From Latrodectus hesperus (lineage: Eukaryota; Arthropoda; Arachnida; Araneae; Theridiidae), in contig CM075854.1 of NCBI GenBank assembly GCA_037975125.1, positions 69,153,261 to 69,217,260 of the forward strand: a stretch of DNA of 64,000 nt. The letters are read 5' to 3'. Below the pieces are notes generated by a model. That model had not been told where the DNA came from and searched no databases. It saw only the letters and a list, made by a program, of their open reading frames with translations. Of this stretch, positions 49,343-61,342 are shown one piece after another. The first letter of the stretch is position 1. Each line of letters starts with the position of its first letter. Both the position numbers and the translations under genes were made by a program.

Positions 49343-50514
49343 TAATTGATTAGAACATCTTATTTCAAGATAGTGAAAAATCGGCACATATCTATAAGAA
49401 GAAAATATTCAATTTCGTTTTCTGCCTATAATCTGTTTTATAGTTCAAAATATAAATCTTGTTTTAAATCACATTATGAATATTAAAACGGTGATTGGAT
49501 AGAAAAATTATTTGTGGCTTTCACGAATCCATATAAACTAATACTCTCTTTACTCGCAAATCTAATTTGTTTTCTAGTTTTCAAACGTCGCATTTATGTC
49601 CTTGTAGAAGAAATACAATATATTCAGTTGAAAGTAATTTTATACGATGTAAAGTGCGTTTTTTACTTCTACGCATTAGAATTAACTTTTTCTTAATATT
49701 TTTATGTTTTCATTACCCTTTTTTACATATTACTAAAGGTTCCTTTTTTCCAAAACAAAATATTAGACGATAATAAACTATCGATACTAATTTCCGAAAT
49801 TTCTCATTCACTTAAAACTTTGGGTGAAAACATTCTGTTGTAAGGATTTTATCTACGGAAATATTCTTCTGCGTATCGTCCTTTATGTGTTGAAGCTAAG
49901 CACACAAGTTTCTCCAGAAATAAAACTCATCAATTATCACCAAAAATAAATAAATCGTCCACCCAAATCGATAGCAGGAATCAATTATCGATTAGTGAAC
50001 TTTTCCAAAATATATTAAGAACCTACAAACAAGACATGCTTTTTATATATTTTTATTTTAACTGGTTATCAAAAGTGAAAATTTCAATTTAACTTCTAAC
50101 ATTGAGATGCTTAAAATATTCTGAAAAAGTTCTTAAACTAGAATATCTGCTAAGGAATACTTCATATACATTTAAGGTTTAAAGAAAATTTCTCCGCATA
50201 AATTTTTTTTATTTAAATACTTATGTATTGGTTTTAACTTTAATTTTTTTTTAATTTTTTATTTTAATTTTACATATTTCGGCTTCAAGTAGAGGTATGC
50301 ATGAAGTATTTAACTGCAATATGTATTAACAATTTTTCGTATACTTTTAAAGACAGAAACATTATTAAAATATGCGCTAAAAGGATACAAATCTATGTAT
50401 TTGTGTGCATTTCAAAATTTAACTAGCTTCATATTTTTCTTTAAAGAAAGGGGAAAAAACCAAAAAAATTTATATATTCATTGGAGTTATTACAAAAAAT
50501 CAGTTACTGAGGGG

Positions 50515-50518
<4 letters not shown>
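49343..50518. other. AT-rich intergenic DNA
   Basis: No gene supported. Overlapping frames at 49514-49773 lack recognisable motifs. Confidence 0.45.

Positions 50519-50599
<81 letters not shown>
50519..50599. repeat. (TA)n microsatellite
   Basis: About 40 TA units. Its right edge coincides exactly with the start of the inverted duplication at 50600. Confidence 0.98.
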
Positions 50600-50600
<1 letters not shown>

Positions 50601-50859
50601 TGATTAAACGAATGCAAGACCGAATTAAGATCCCAGCTCGACAATGAGAAAATGGAATGCGCATGAAAATTTATAGAATTCGTATTACTTGTAAGAAAAT
50701 AATTAAGTAAAGTCTATGTTTTTATCTGAGGCTGATTATCAAATGAAAAATTACTTAATTATTTTCTTACAAGTAACAAATTCTATAAATTTTCATACGC
50801 ATTCCATTTTCTCATTGTCGAGCTGGGATCTTAATTCGGTCTTGCATTCTGTTAATCAG
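50600..50859. repeat. Large inverted duplication (about 110-bp arms)
   Basis: The left arm 50600-50710 and the right arm 50751-50859 are reverse complements with only a few differences (for example AAACGAATGC versus AACAGAATGC, ATGCGCATG versus ATGCGTATG, GAATTCGTATTAC versus GAATTTGTTAC). They are separated by a 40-bp spacer. The right arm includes the 5' head of the plus-strand SINE at 50816-50997, so the left arm is an inverted partial copy of that head plus its 5' flank. Confidence 0.93.
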
Positions 50860-50997
50860 TTCGTAGGTTCGAATCCCAATTCAGGCTTGGATGTGTGTGT
50901 GTAGTAGATTTATTAATCCATTTTACTACTTCTAATTATTTGCACACTAGGGCTTATTAGAATAGGAATGCTCTAATTAACTCTCGTGCGCAAAAAC
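50816..50997 (+). repeat. tRNA-derived SINE
   Basis: The head starts within GTCGAGCTGGGATCTTAATT. Box B is AGGTTCGAATCCCAATTC. The body is a diverged version of the GTGTGCAAAA family and ends TTAACTCTCGTGCGCAAAAA. It shares its first 40 or so bases with the adjacent inverted duplication. Confidence 0.68.
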
Positions 50998-51545
50998 TGA
51001 CAGTTCAGCCATAAGCAAACCAGCTTCTTATTGTAGCATTACAATAAAAGTATTTCATAGATTAGTCTAAAATATTAAGAAAAATAATAAGCATAAGCAG
51101 CTTGAAAAATTACAAATTATTTTGTTTGTTTATTTTGCCACTCTTACTATTTGATAATGTGTTTTCCTTTTCCAGTGCTAAGGAGTCAGAGTAAAATTTG
51201 AAACGATTGAAAGTAATTTTTTCTTACTTTTTGTTTTTTCTTTATATTTTCTAAAACATTTTTAATCCAATGTCTCTCATTTTGAACTAATTAATTTACC
51301 GAGGTTACTTATTCACGCGAGATAATTTAATAAGTTTATTTTTCTGATATAATTTGAACAAATATAAGAATGATTTCTTATAATCAATTTTGTATTCATA
51401 GTGATTTTATGAATTCAAGTTAGCCCTCGAAATTGTTATAAGATTTGAATTTATTAGCTCAGGATCTATTTTCATTTCTAGAAAAGAGAGGCATAATTAC
51501 ACGGTATAAACAAGAAAGTTCTAGTCTTTTTTAATGATCCAAAAG
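50998..51545. other. Intergenic DNA
   Basis: Nothing recognised. Confidence 0.45.
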
Positions 51546-51574
51546 TACATGATCTACAGAAAGTGTAACTAATT

Positions 51575-52519
51575 ATTATTCCTCGAAGTAATAACCATTG
51601 ATATCCAGAACCTTCTGACAATGTGTCTCAAGTTGTGCAATCCACTTACCCTAAAACTTGGGAAATTTTGCACTCAAAGAAGTTGATGAATGCTATGCGG
51701 AAGTCTGCTTCATTGGTGAAGGATTTTCTTCGAAGAGGATTAACCAGGGAATGGAAGAGGTTGTTGTTGTTGCACCAGCATGCTTCCTTGTACTTAGCTC
51801 TGATTTGGCCTCTACCATTTAGGTAGAAGCAGCCGGGTGGAGTCTTCGTAATTTTGAAGCAGGGAACAAGCAGAAGACCCGCAATACTTGGCCTGCCCCA
51901 TTAGAGTTATCGTTTCACTTGGAAGACATTGCGATCACGCCCAATTTTAACGTGCCATAGACGCCATTAATGAACATGATGGATCCTCGGTTAAATCGGG
52001 ATTCGAACTCACTACCTTCCGATAGTTAGAACGACGCCCTAACCAACCAGGCCACCATGGCCCGGAAGAGGTGGTAATCTGTTGGTGCAAGGTCGTCAGA
52101 TGATGGCACAGTTTCCCAACCAAGTCGCTGTATGGTATTCCTGGTCACCGGCTCGAGATGTGGCCTCATGTTTTCGGATAAGAACAGTACACCTTTGCGA
52201 TTAACCAGTGCTGACTCCTACTTTTGTAATGCCTATTGTACTCGATTTAATAGCTAGAGTACAGGTCCGCCGTGACCGTTTTGCTCATCGGTAGCAGCTC
52301 ATAGTGAATCACTTTACGACTAGTACACCAGACACCAGCTTCATCACAGATGGAGAGATTTCCGGACCTGAATTTACGAAACTAATGCCTTGCCGCACGT
52401 TCACTCACAACCCTAACACTAAACGCTTGACATATTCGGTGGCGTAATGCCACAGCTAATAAGAACACTTTGAAGTCGTAGATCAAAAAACAACAAACGA
52501 GCTCCTTCGACACGGTCAT
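51575..52519 (-). pseudogene. mariner transposase pseudogene, deleted and split by a SINE
   Basis: On the minus strand, from an ATG at 52519: SVRVVSERAARH, stop, then FRKFRSGNLSICDEAG, the N-terminal DNA-binding region. After a large internal deletion: VIHYELLPMSKTVTADLYSSY. Then a decayed equivalent of the HDNARPH block, where only MRPH is readable. Then TRNTIQRLGWETV and SSDDLAPTDYHLF with the last catalytic Asp. The SINE (51762-52063) interrupts right after this block. Beyond it come SLVNPLRRKSFTNEADFR and a terminal GYYFEE-like end near 51580. Both catalytic Asp blocks upstream are lost or damaged, with several frameshifts and stops. TIRs could not be defined. It is a different mariner lineage from the one at 44217. 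Confidence 0.78.
51762..52063 (-). repeat. tRNA-derived SINE with (CAA)n tail and 9-bp target duplication
   Basis: Flanked by GGAAGAGGT on both sides (51753-51761 and 52064-52072). On the minus strand the head starts CCATGGTGGCCTGGTTGG, with GAGTTCGAATCCCGATTT as box B, and the body contains GAGGATCCATCATG and GGCACGTTAAA. The 3' tail is (CAA)4, not poly(A). Removing it restores an uninterrupted transposase frame, so the boundaries are secure. It shares its family with the SINE at 22516. Confidence 0.92.
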
Positions 52520-52689
52520 TTCTCTTCGCTACTGTTCAAGTTACGATTGACGAATGTGCGGGGTTGACCTTGGGTGCTTTTAGAATGGGGGGGGGGTACA
52601 ATGACTACTGTTGACTGATCGGTGTCTCAACCACGTCATACACTAATTTGCACACTTATTCTCACTTCATACAATGGCAACGCGAAAAT

Positions 52690-53000
52690 GGCAGGTACTT
52701 TCTTGTTTACCTTATACTTAAGTTGGCATTCTCCTGAAAAAGAAAATTTCCAATTTTACTTTTTGATCTAATATTTGAGTTATATTCTCTATGAACTTGT
52801 GTCACCCATTCTTTTCTTCATTTTTGCTCAAAGTTAAGTGGAAATAGATATTTGCACAATGTGTAAATATGCTCACTGGGAGGAAGCAAAATTAATACAC
52901 TGAATAAACACAAGCAAAACTAAAGATTTTTCAGACGAAGCAACTAGTAATAAAGAGTGTACTCAGATAATAAATAATTTGATTTGTCACTCAACAGTAA
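52690..53000. other. Intergenic DNA
   Basis: Nothing recognised. A ten-base G run lies near 52588 just before this stretch. Confidence 0.4.
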
Positions 53001-53137
53001 TTTTTTGCACATGACGGCTAATTTGACCGGAATCTACGGGTTAAAAAGGATTCCGGATCACCAAGCCCAAATGGGATTCGAACCCAAGAACTATTGCACC
53101 GAAGGCAAGAGCGCTTACACTTCGGCTATTAGCCAAG
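53001..53137 (-). repeat. tRNA-derived SINE
   Basis: On the minus strand the head is GGCTAATAGCCGAAGTGTAAGCG. Box B is GGGTTCGAATCCCATTT. The body has GGTCAAATTAGCCGTCATG and the end ATGTGCAAAAAA, the same 3' module as at 27395-27533. Confidence 0.75.
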
Positions 53138-53204
53138 ATAATAAATGGTTAGGTATCGTGTCCGAGCTAATTCATACGCAGCGGAATATGCAGAAGAATA
53201 GTTA

Positions 53205-53275
53205 ACGCTTTGTTCTTGTGTTCCATTGTTCATGGATTCGACTCCCACCTGAGGTTTGGATGTTTGTACTGGTTT
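53205..53275 (+). repeat. SINE head fragment
   Basis: ATGGATTCGACTCCCACCTGAG gives a box B followed by the GGTTTGGATG seen after box B at 50880. It lies just 3' of the minus-strand SINE, in opposite orientation. Confidence 0.45.
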
Positions 53276-55116
53276 GAAATTCATTTTAAATTATATATCC
53301 CTATTAGCTGTTGCGTTCAAGAAAATAAAGGAAAAAAAAACTAGAGCAACAAACAAACCAAGCCAAACCATTACACGTAGAGAATTCGATAGAGCCAGTA
53401 GGTCGGCCACCAGGCAAATATGCCGTGCCGATCTCCTTTCTAGTTGACTTAATACAAAAATACACTAAGAATTTGTCTCGTCTACTTAAACCAAATCAGT
53501 TCAACATAAAGAACATTTCATTTGAAAAAATCTGAATATGTATCATTTTATTGAAAAATTTGCATTATCTTTTACTGCTTTTTTGTTTTTCACTGTCTTT
53601 GTGATCGCTAATATTTTATATAAATTATATTGTGTAGTTTTTTATAAACATAAACGTAAGTTATGTAAGCAAAAATCTGGTCATGAGACTATTTTATTTT
53701 AGTATCACTCCACATTATTATTAATAATAAAGAAATATTATGTTATAAAATTGCCATAAAAGATTGGTACAGATAGAAGAAAAATGTCATTTTTAAATAA
53801 AATTTTCAGAAATTTAAATGGAATTTTTTAAAACTTATATCACACAACTGTGAACTTAAATTGCATATATTTTACAAACGATTCTCCGCTTACCTCAGTG
53901 TAATGGCAAATCTGTTTTAACTTTGGTATAGCAACTCTTTAAATTGTCTTCTTTATGAAACTTTAGCTGAATTAAGACATGAAGCTCTTCAAAAGATGAT
54001 CGTGACAACCGGAAATAATTGAGGAATTCATACCCATGTTTAAAAGTATAAATGTGAAAAATCATCTTTTTTTATTTTGTTATACTAAACCCATAATCTT
54101 TTGACTAGGTTTTCTCCATTATTGCATCTCTTCTTGCCTACAAGTGCAGTAAATGCGCCTACTCTTTCTCGGATTCTAACATCCTAATAATTTCCTGTTA
54201 AAAGTTGATTCTTCAAGATACGTGTTCTAAGAAATATCTTCACATGCCAGTCACCTAGTTGGTGACCAACTAGGAAAATGAGTTGAATTAACTAAAGCAC
54301 CTCATCTATTTCAGTACGCAAAGTATGGAATTGAAAAATAATCAACGCATTTTATAAGATACACTTTTTATTGAGTTGAGTGTCTCAACTAAGTTCCCTT
54401 AATATTATTGGAAATTTTAATATTCCGTATAAAATGCAATTTGAACCTTTAATGCAGAACAATAATGTGTCATATTTACAGTTATTATGTGTGCATATAT
54501 TTATAATTATTATTTGTTTACATAAGTGGTACAGAATAAATCATAGATAAATTACTTTTTAATGACCCTTATTAATTTAATTTTAGAAAAAAGCTGCAAC
54601 ATATATTTTTTTATATTAAATAAAATTTTAATGAAAATTGGGAAGTGTTTTGATCAAGTCAGTTTTTTGCATTTACAAAACAATTTTTTATAAAATATTT
54701 AAATGTTAATTAAACAATTTTTTATTGTTTTTTTCAAATGCTTATAATTTAAATACTTTTATTATTGACTTTTTGTTGCTAAGATTTTTTATTAGTATGC
54801 AAAGTGTAAAATATATAATTTAGTTTCCATTTTAGAAAATAAGAGGATTAATCCAATTAAAAAGTACATTTCTTCTAAATATTGATTGTTTCAATATACA
54901 TAGGCAAAAATATCAAGATATAAAAAATATGTACCTAAAACATGTTCAGCCCCATTGAATATTATAGAAGAAAAATTTAAACTTAAAAATAATGCTATTG
55001 AAATTTTAAAGTAACCGTAAGTTCTTAATTTACAATACAAATTGTTAAGTCTGCAAAAATTCTAAATGGATGATTTGATTTTTATACATATAAAATAAGT
55101 TTAATTTTTATCTATA
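53276..55116. other. AT-rich intergenic DNA
   Basis: No gene supported. The frame at 53256-53447 is short and without a recognisable domain. Confidence 0.45.
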
Positions 55117-55381
55117 TACACTCACTTTCAAAAGTAAAGCACGGAGAGGAAAATGCTAATTTCCGGAAGCCGATCAGAATTGAAGAGGATGCAAATCGCT
55201 GCAGAGGTAGATGGAAGTATGCAAATATGTAAGGTAACAGCCAATCACGCTTACATGTCAAGAAATATGCAAAAAGGGCAGTCTTATAAGATACCAGTTT
55301 TATAAAGGGTTACAGAAGTTGATTGTAAGTGTTGATAGAAGGTGTGTTTAACACTTTCGTGCAATTTGTTTTCAAGACATA

Positions 55382-57015
55382 CAGTTGACAAAATGTTTAT
55401 TTGTACACTTCAATTTTGGAATTTTATAGCAAAATAAAATAAGGTATCTAAGTTAAAATTGGAGAAATATATATTCTAATGAGGTAAAAGAATAGTAAAA
55501 TATCAACAAAAAAACAATCCCATAAATATTAGTTGATTAATGAATAAAACATTATAAAAAATATACAAAAAGAGTATTTGTACACTTACTTAGTAACAAA
55601 TTTTAAATATAATTATAATTATTTTATAGAAATTTAATACTTTGTATGTGTATTCCACATTGGCATTTACAATTGCTTCAAGGCGTCTTGGCATTGATTC
55701 TATTAACTTTTTGGTGGTTTCTTGATCTATTTCTTCCCAAGCTTCCATGGCTGCTTCTTTCAAACTATTTTTACTTGAAATATTTTTTTCGGACTTGAGC
55801 ATCCAATAGCATCCACAAATTTTCAATTGGATTTATATCCGGGGATTGTGGTGGAGTTTCAAGGCGTCTTGGCGCAATATAAACCAACCATGTTTTAGTA
55901 ACTATCGCAGTGTATTTTGGATCGTTATCTTGTTGGAATAAGAAAGTGTCTCCGATGCCCAATTTTCTAGCACTGTCTAATAAGTTATGCCGCAACACAT
56001 CAGTTTAACCTAAAGTTGTCATTTTTGTGTCAATAAAGTGTAGTTTTCCAATCCCGCCATGAGCTACACAGCGCCAAACCATTACATTTCCACAACCATG
56101 TTTCAGGGTCTGAAGTATATTTTTACTATCAAGGGCTGTTATGTTTTTTAGCCAGATTTTTCAGATACTAGGGGGTGAAAAAATTTCAAACTTACTCTCA
56201 TCTGAAAAAATAACCTTTTTCCAGAAGTCCATCGGTTTGTCTTTGAATTTCATAGCAAATCCTAGACGCTTCTTTCTATTAACTTCGGAGATCATTGGTT
56301 TTTTTTTTCCCTCGGAGTTCTGCCCTTTAAACCAGCACTATGTAACACACTTCTCATTGTTTGAGCGGTCACTCTAATATTAGAAGATGCGAGAAGTTCA
56401 TCTGACATTTTCTGAGCAGAAATTTGTGGTTTTCTAATAGCTGCTTTAACAATACTTCGTTTATTTCTTGAAGTTAATTTACTCGGACCACCTGGCCTGC
56501 GTTCATTTTCAACGCGTCAAATATTTTTATATTTTCTTACGAGATGTAACCAATAGTTGTAAAGGGTAACTTAAACATCTTTTGAATTTCCCGATAATAC
56601 TATTTTCCACTTTTATTAAGGTTAACAATATGAGTTCTCATGTCTAAAAAGACTTCTTTTGATTTCGTGGCCATTTCTCAAATTTTCTCTGCGTTTGACC
56701 TTCGCCGTTAAAAAAGATAACATTCAAGGTTTAAAAAATACAAACTATCCAAAAAATTAACTATCATGTGAAAAATTACATGAAATGATAGTAATACTTA
56801 CCGGAGATATTGTAGGTGTAAAAATATACTTTTTGCAAGAAATTTTCCAAGTTGGCGCAAGATTTAGATTTTATTTTCAATTATTTCAAAATATTTTTTT
56901 CGTTTACTTAGAAATAAACAACAAACTCACGCTCGCACATCGCAAGGAATAAAATAGCTGCTTATATGTTTCTAAATTAAAAAAAATGGTGTACAAATAA
57001 TTATTTTGCCTATTG
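55382..57015 (-). mobile_element. Tc1-like transposon (inner) with IR/DR ends
   Basis: Outer ends CAGTTGACAAAATGTTTATT (left) and, reverse-complemented, CAATAGGCAAAATAATTATT (right) are flanked by TA at 55380-55381 and 57016-57017. Each end has a second internal copy of the transposase-site motif. CAAAAAGAGTATTTGTACAC lies at about 55572 on the left, and the reverse complement of CAAAAAGTATATTTTTACACC at about 56840 on the right, each roughly 175 bp inside. This two-sites-per-end layout is the IR/DR arrangement known from Sleeping Beauty-like Tc1 elements. Confidence 0.87.
55590..56674 (-). pseudogene. Tc1-like transposase pseudogene (inner element)
   Basis: The start codon at 56674-56672 gives MATKSKEVFLDMRTHIVNLN, the usual start of this Tc1 lineage. 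The paired-like DNA-binding region follows with stops. All three catalytic blocks are readable: VIFSDESKFEIF (first Asp, near 56215), LFQQDNDPKYTA (second Asp, near 55940) and TPPQSPDINPIENLW (Glu of DD34E, near 55825). The C-terminal KKLIESMPRRLEAIVNANVEYT lies in another frame after a shift near 55790. Several stops (for example after LNKSGK) show it is dead, but the order and length (about 340 codons) are complete. Confidence 0.85.
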
Positions 57016-57026
57016 TATTTGTTTCT

Positions 57027-58114
57027 ATGACTTCCAGAAGACGAATGGAAGATTCTAAGAGCTGGCGTGCTGTGGGGCGCATTGAAGCAGGACAGTCGAT
57101 CTCAGATGTTGCTCTTCGGCGTCCATCATTCTGTAATTTCACGTTTATGGAAACAATTCCAAACCGCACAAACAGTTGTCCGAAAGCCTGTAGCCGGTTA
57201 CTCAAGGGTTGCAAACCCCGCGGAAGATCGATATATTGCGATTTTAGCCAAGCGGAATCACAGAGTGACCTTCACACGTGTGACATCTATGGTTACAGCG
57301 TCCATTGGTAAGGTGATATCTGCAGTAACTGTACACCGAAGATTACATATGAGTGGACTGTACGCCCGGCTGCCTCGAAGTTTGTGTTTGTCTATCCGTC
57401 CAATGAAGATGGCCACGATTAAAGTGATGCCAGGAACATGTCAATTGGACTGTGTCTGACTGGTGCAATGTCATGTTTACTGATGAGTCGAGATTTGCTC
57501 TGGAGCCAGATAACAAGCGTATAAGGATATGGCGTGAACAAGGAACACGCATTCAGCACCAAAACATCACAGAACATCATGCATTCCGAGGCGGAAGTAT
57601 TATGGTGTGTGGGCAGGGATTTCATTAGGTTACCGCACAGACCTGCACATTTTTAAGCGAGGTTTTGTGACGGCTGTCTGGTATCGAGATTAAGTCCTAG
57701 AATCCCATTGTGAGATTGTACGCTGCAGCAGCTGGCCTTACTTTTGTCTTAAAGGACGATAAAGCACGTCCCCATACAGCTGACATCATCGATGACTACC
57801 TGGAGAGTGAAAGGATTGCGTGCATGGTGAGGCCAGTATATTCGCCTGACCTTAATCCCATTGAAAATCTTTGGAATGCTCTCGGCCGTGCTGTATCTTT
57901 ACGTATCCCACCTCCAGCCACTCTTATTGAGCTGGAAACTGCTCTACAAGAAGAATGGCTATTGCTTAATTCTGCGGTGGTTGACCACCTAATTGAAAGC
58001 ATGGTCACAAGGTGTAAATTTTGTATACAGATGAGGGGGGGATTACATACCCTACTGATGTCCTTTTTTTCATTTTATTCTGTTTATTTTCACTTTATAC
58101 ATAATTTTGTTTAA
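57027..58114 (+). pseudogene. Tc1-like transposase pseudogene (outer element)
   Basis: The start MTSRRRMEDSKSWRAVGRIE at 57027 lies just 10 bp after the inner element's right TA. The helix-turn-helix region GQSISDVA / FGVHHSVISRLWKQFQ straddles a frameshift near 57115. Further shifts lie near 57430 and 57620-57710. Catalytic blocks: NVMFTDESRF (first Asp, near 57478), LKDDKARPHTA (second Asp, near 57752, normally DDNARPH) and YSPDLNPIENLW (Glu, near 57850), followed by PPPATLIELETALQEEW and the terminal MRGGLHT. All domains are present but in at least three frames, so it is inactive. Minus-strand frames here are shadows. Confidence 0.87.
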
Positions 58115-58315
58115 ATCTCCAGTATGTCATTATCTGATAACTTAAAAATATTTAATATTGTTTTCATTTCTGTATATAATTATTTATTTTATTTTATGCA
58201 TAAATATATATGCTACTATCCTGCCGAATTTTGTGTCAATCAAAGCAGTATTTGTTAATTTTTTTTGCGCACACACATTTTACATTTTCATACTTAACTT
58301 TTGGAAGTGAGTGTA

Positions 58316-60960
58316 GTAAACGGAGAACACTGAAAGGAGAGTATAATTATCTAACCGATTAATACTACATAATTACAACTTAAGTCTAAAAATTATGGGT
58401 AATTCCAGTCTTTTCTGGACTTCTTAATATATTTGTAAGGACAAATGATTATATTGTGTTGCATTCCACATATGCAACATGATATAACGAACATGTTCAA
58501 GATGAACAAAGTGAATCATAATTGCTATTGAAGATCTTTACTTATTTTTTCAGCTATCTCTTTCTGCCGACTAAAGCCACTAAATACATACAACCCCCTC
58601 AAAATTTTAATCCATGGTTAACTGATGAAATTAACATTTAAATTAGTATCCTCAATGCCAAGCCCTAAGTTTGATTGTAAATATATTTTCAGAGTCAGTA
58701 ATTAGTTTAAACAAATAAAAGCATCTTAATGATGACTCAAGTAATTTCATAATTTATTCTTTTTATGTCACTCTTACAAATATATGATATGAATTTCTGT
58801 TTAAAGGGGGATTAAATTTTTGCTCTTTTACTTCTTAAAACAAAACCAATATTAATATAATTTTAATATATTTGTATTGGTTGGTTGTGAATTTTAAATC
58901 CATTCACAGACTTCCAAATTTTTTATTCCTCACATAAAAGCAGTAAATTATATACGATTTGATATTTGAATCCCAACTAACTAATAAAATTGGTTTTCTC
59001 GGCATTTACTATTCATTAGATTGCACCTAATGTTTTGAAATTACGGACAATTTACATTTGAATTACTGAATTATATACTACAGAAAATTTTTAAATTTAT
59101 GTATTTAATTTATAATTAATTTCCCATATATATATATGTATATTTATGTATTCTTGTAGTCTATCTTCATCTTATTATCCAATATTTTGTACCAATAGAT
59201 TGAATAGATTTTCTTTTTACTAAGACTAAAAAGAATAATCATATGCAGTCGTCTCCTTTTAAAATTTATTTCTATCCTTTTACTCTACGACTCAATATTT
59301 TTCTTCCGAGTTTCCTTTTACTTGAGCGTTATCAGTTATCGGAAGTAAATAGATATTAAGACACTTCTCTATTAATAACTTAATTCCATTTCCTCTGCCT
59401 AAAGCTAACTTACAATTAATATAGAAGATTTTACTCTAGTTAATTTTATACTTTATGATTTTTTTAATGTCCGAATTTTCCATTCTTAATCACGAGTTAA
59501 GCTGTGAAAAAATTAATAAATAAAAGTAATTTGTGATTCAAGTAAATTCCACTGAAGTGCTTTTAGCAACTTTTATCATAAGAGAGAACCAGATATTGAT
59601 TGATTTGGCAGAAATTAAATGTAACTCTCTAAAAAAAGATAAAGATTAAGGGCGATGTATTTTTTGATCACTAGTTGTTGAAAATGCAATCATAATTGCT
59701 GTTAATTTTTTATTAATATATTTATAATATTAAAAGCACATATTGAATCATTACTTTGTTTATTTTTAATTAAATTAAATTTCTATTGAAAGATAAAATC
59801 TTGAATCTCTTAACTTTCGAAGATTTGTTATTCAGAATTTTAAATACCTAAGTGCTTTTGTTTTATTAAAAAGTGAACTTTGTACAAATTTTAAAGTTAT
59901 TACACACGAGATACATTTTAAATAAAATTTACTCTATAATTGAGAATGCTCTCATACAATGTAAATTTTTCTTTTATTCGTTGATAATATATGCTGAAAT
60001 TTTCTAACTTTATTTATAATATCTTGCTAAAGATATACTACTTAGGAAGGATATTTAACTATATTCTTTTGTAAGTTTTACAAGCCTTTTCATCCTATTG
60101 GAATTAAAATAAAAATTTTGAAGAAAATTCTTAACGTTTATCCAAGTTCTTAACGTTTCATGTCTATATTTTCAAATGTAATTTTTATTGTTCATTTATT
60201 AAGTAAGAAATACATTTATTTTAAATTTACGGGACATAATATAAATGCAAACAATCTCAAAAATTTTAATAACATTTTTTAAAATCTTACCTTCGGATTA
60301 TATATGGACATTACAAAAATTTAAAATGTTATTAAAGTAACTATTTTATTACTATATTTTACTGAATGCTACTAACTAAACGTTTCATGATTATATCATT
60401 ATCATTGGTTTCATAACTTTTAGTTTAGAAAAGTAATCTTAAAATTATCAAAATTGTACTATTCAATATAATGTTAAATATTTCAAAATTTTATTCAAAA
60501 TTTTCACATTGCCAGCTGTCTTTATATTCAGTTTCTCTTTTTCTTTTACAAAAGTTATTACCATAAGTATCGTTGATACTTGCTTAACAGCTTTTTATAT
60601 AGGTGACTTAAAATAACATAATTCTAATTACTGTTTTAGTATGTGAGTAAACTAGTTTCACTATTGTTTTAGAATATCAAAATTATACTTATCAGGTAAT
60701 TCACCCAATATCTACAATTCTACCCATTATTATAGGATAATGGATGTATTAGATGCATAATATTTTGGCCCTTTACTGTATCCCTCACTACTAATATTGT
60801 TATTGAAGATGAGCATAAAGTTTATTATCAAAATAATGGAAACACCTATGGATGAATGACACTTTTGAATGTACTTCATAAGCATTAAAGTATAAAAATA
60901 GCTACCAGTTTTTTTATAAATAGAAATGCACATATTCTAGTAGCATGAAACTGCTTTATT
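58316..60960. other. AT-rich intergenic DNA
   Basis: No gene or repeat family recognised. The frame at 60730-60933 (minus) has no motif. Confidence 0.5.
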
Positions 60961-60963
60961 TGA

Positions 60964-61338
60964 ACTTCCTGTCATCACGCAGTTAAATGTGTGAAATGTG
61001 CTGGTGATTATCACCACTCAGAATGCAAAAAATACATGTCCACTCCAGCTAAATGTGCAAACTGTGGAGAAGCTCATCCTGCCAGCTACAGGGGCTGTAA
61101 TAAATTTCCAAAATCAAATTACCTCAACAACAACAAAGTCGAGGCCATCAAAAGCAAGATTATTCCAAGCACTAATACACACCTATCTTATGCAAATGCA
61201 TTAGTTCACAGGAATGAAACCATTAGTAAAAACAAAGAAACTATAAATGAAGCAAAAATTATTTTTTCTGAATTGCAAAATCTAATCTCTTATATCAAAA
61301 ACTCAGGAATAACAGATCTTGTTAATCAGCTCAAATAA
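60964..61338 (+). pseudogene. LINE ORF1 (gag-like) C-terminal fragment, CCHC zinc knuckles
   Basis: The fragment holds the end of a first knuckle (CHHAVKC), a second (CVKCAGDYHHSEC, C-x2-C-x4-H-x3-C) and a third (CANCGEAHPASYRGC, C-x2-C-x3-H-x6-C). This tandem set is typical of ORF1 proteins of Jockey-group elements, which bind the element RNA. A Lys/Asn-rich tail follows, with YANALVHRNE and a terminal LVNQLK. No ATG precedes the knuckles in frame, so the N-terminal half is lost. The stop at 61336-61338 is 4 bp before the ORF2 ATG, an arrangement that suggests ORF2 translation by reinitiation. Confidence 0.82.
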
Positions 61339-61342
61339 TTCA

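Larger units (their letters stand above)
55119..58313 (+). mobile_element. Tc1-like transposon (outer), split by another Tc1 element
   Basis: The left end CACTCACTTTCAAAAGTAAAG and the right end (reverse complement) CACTCACTTCCAAAAGTTAAG are flanked by TA (55117-55118 and 58314-58315). Subtracting the 1634-bp insertion and one TA leaves about 1.56 kb, the normal Tc1 size. Confidence 0.92.
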
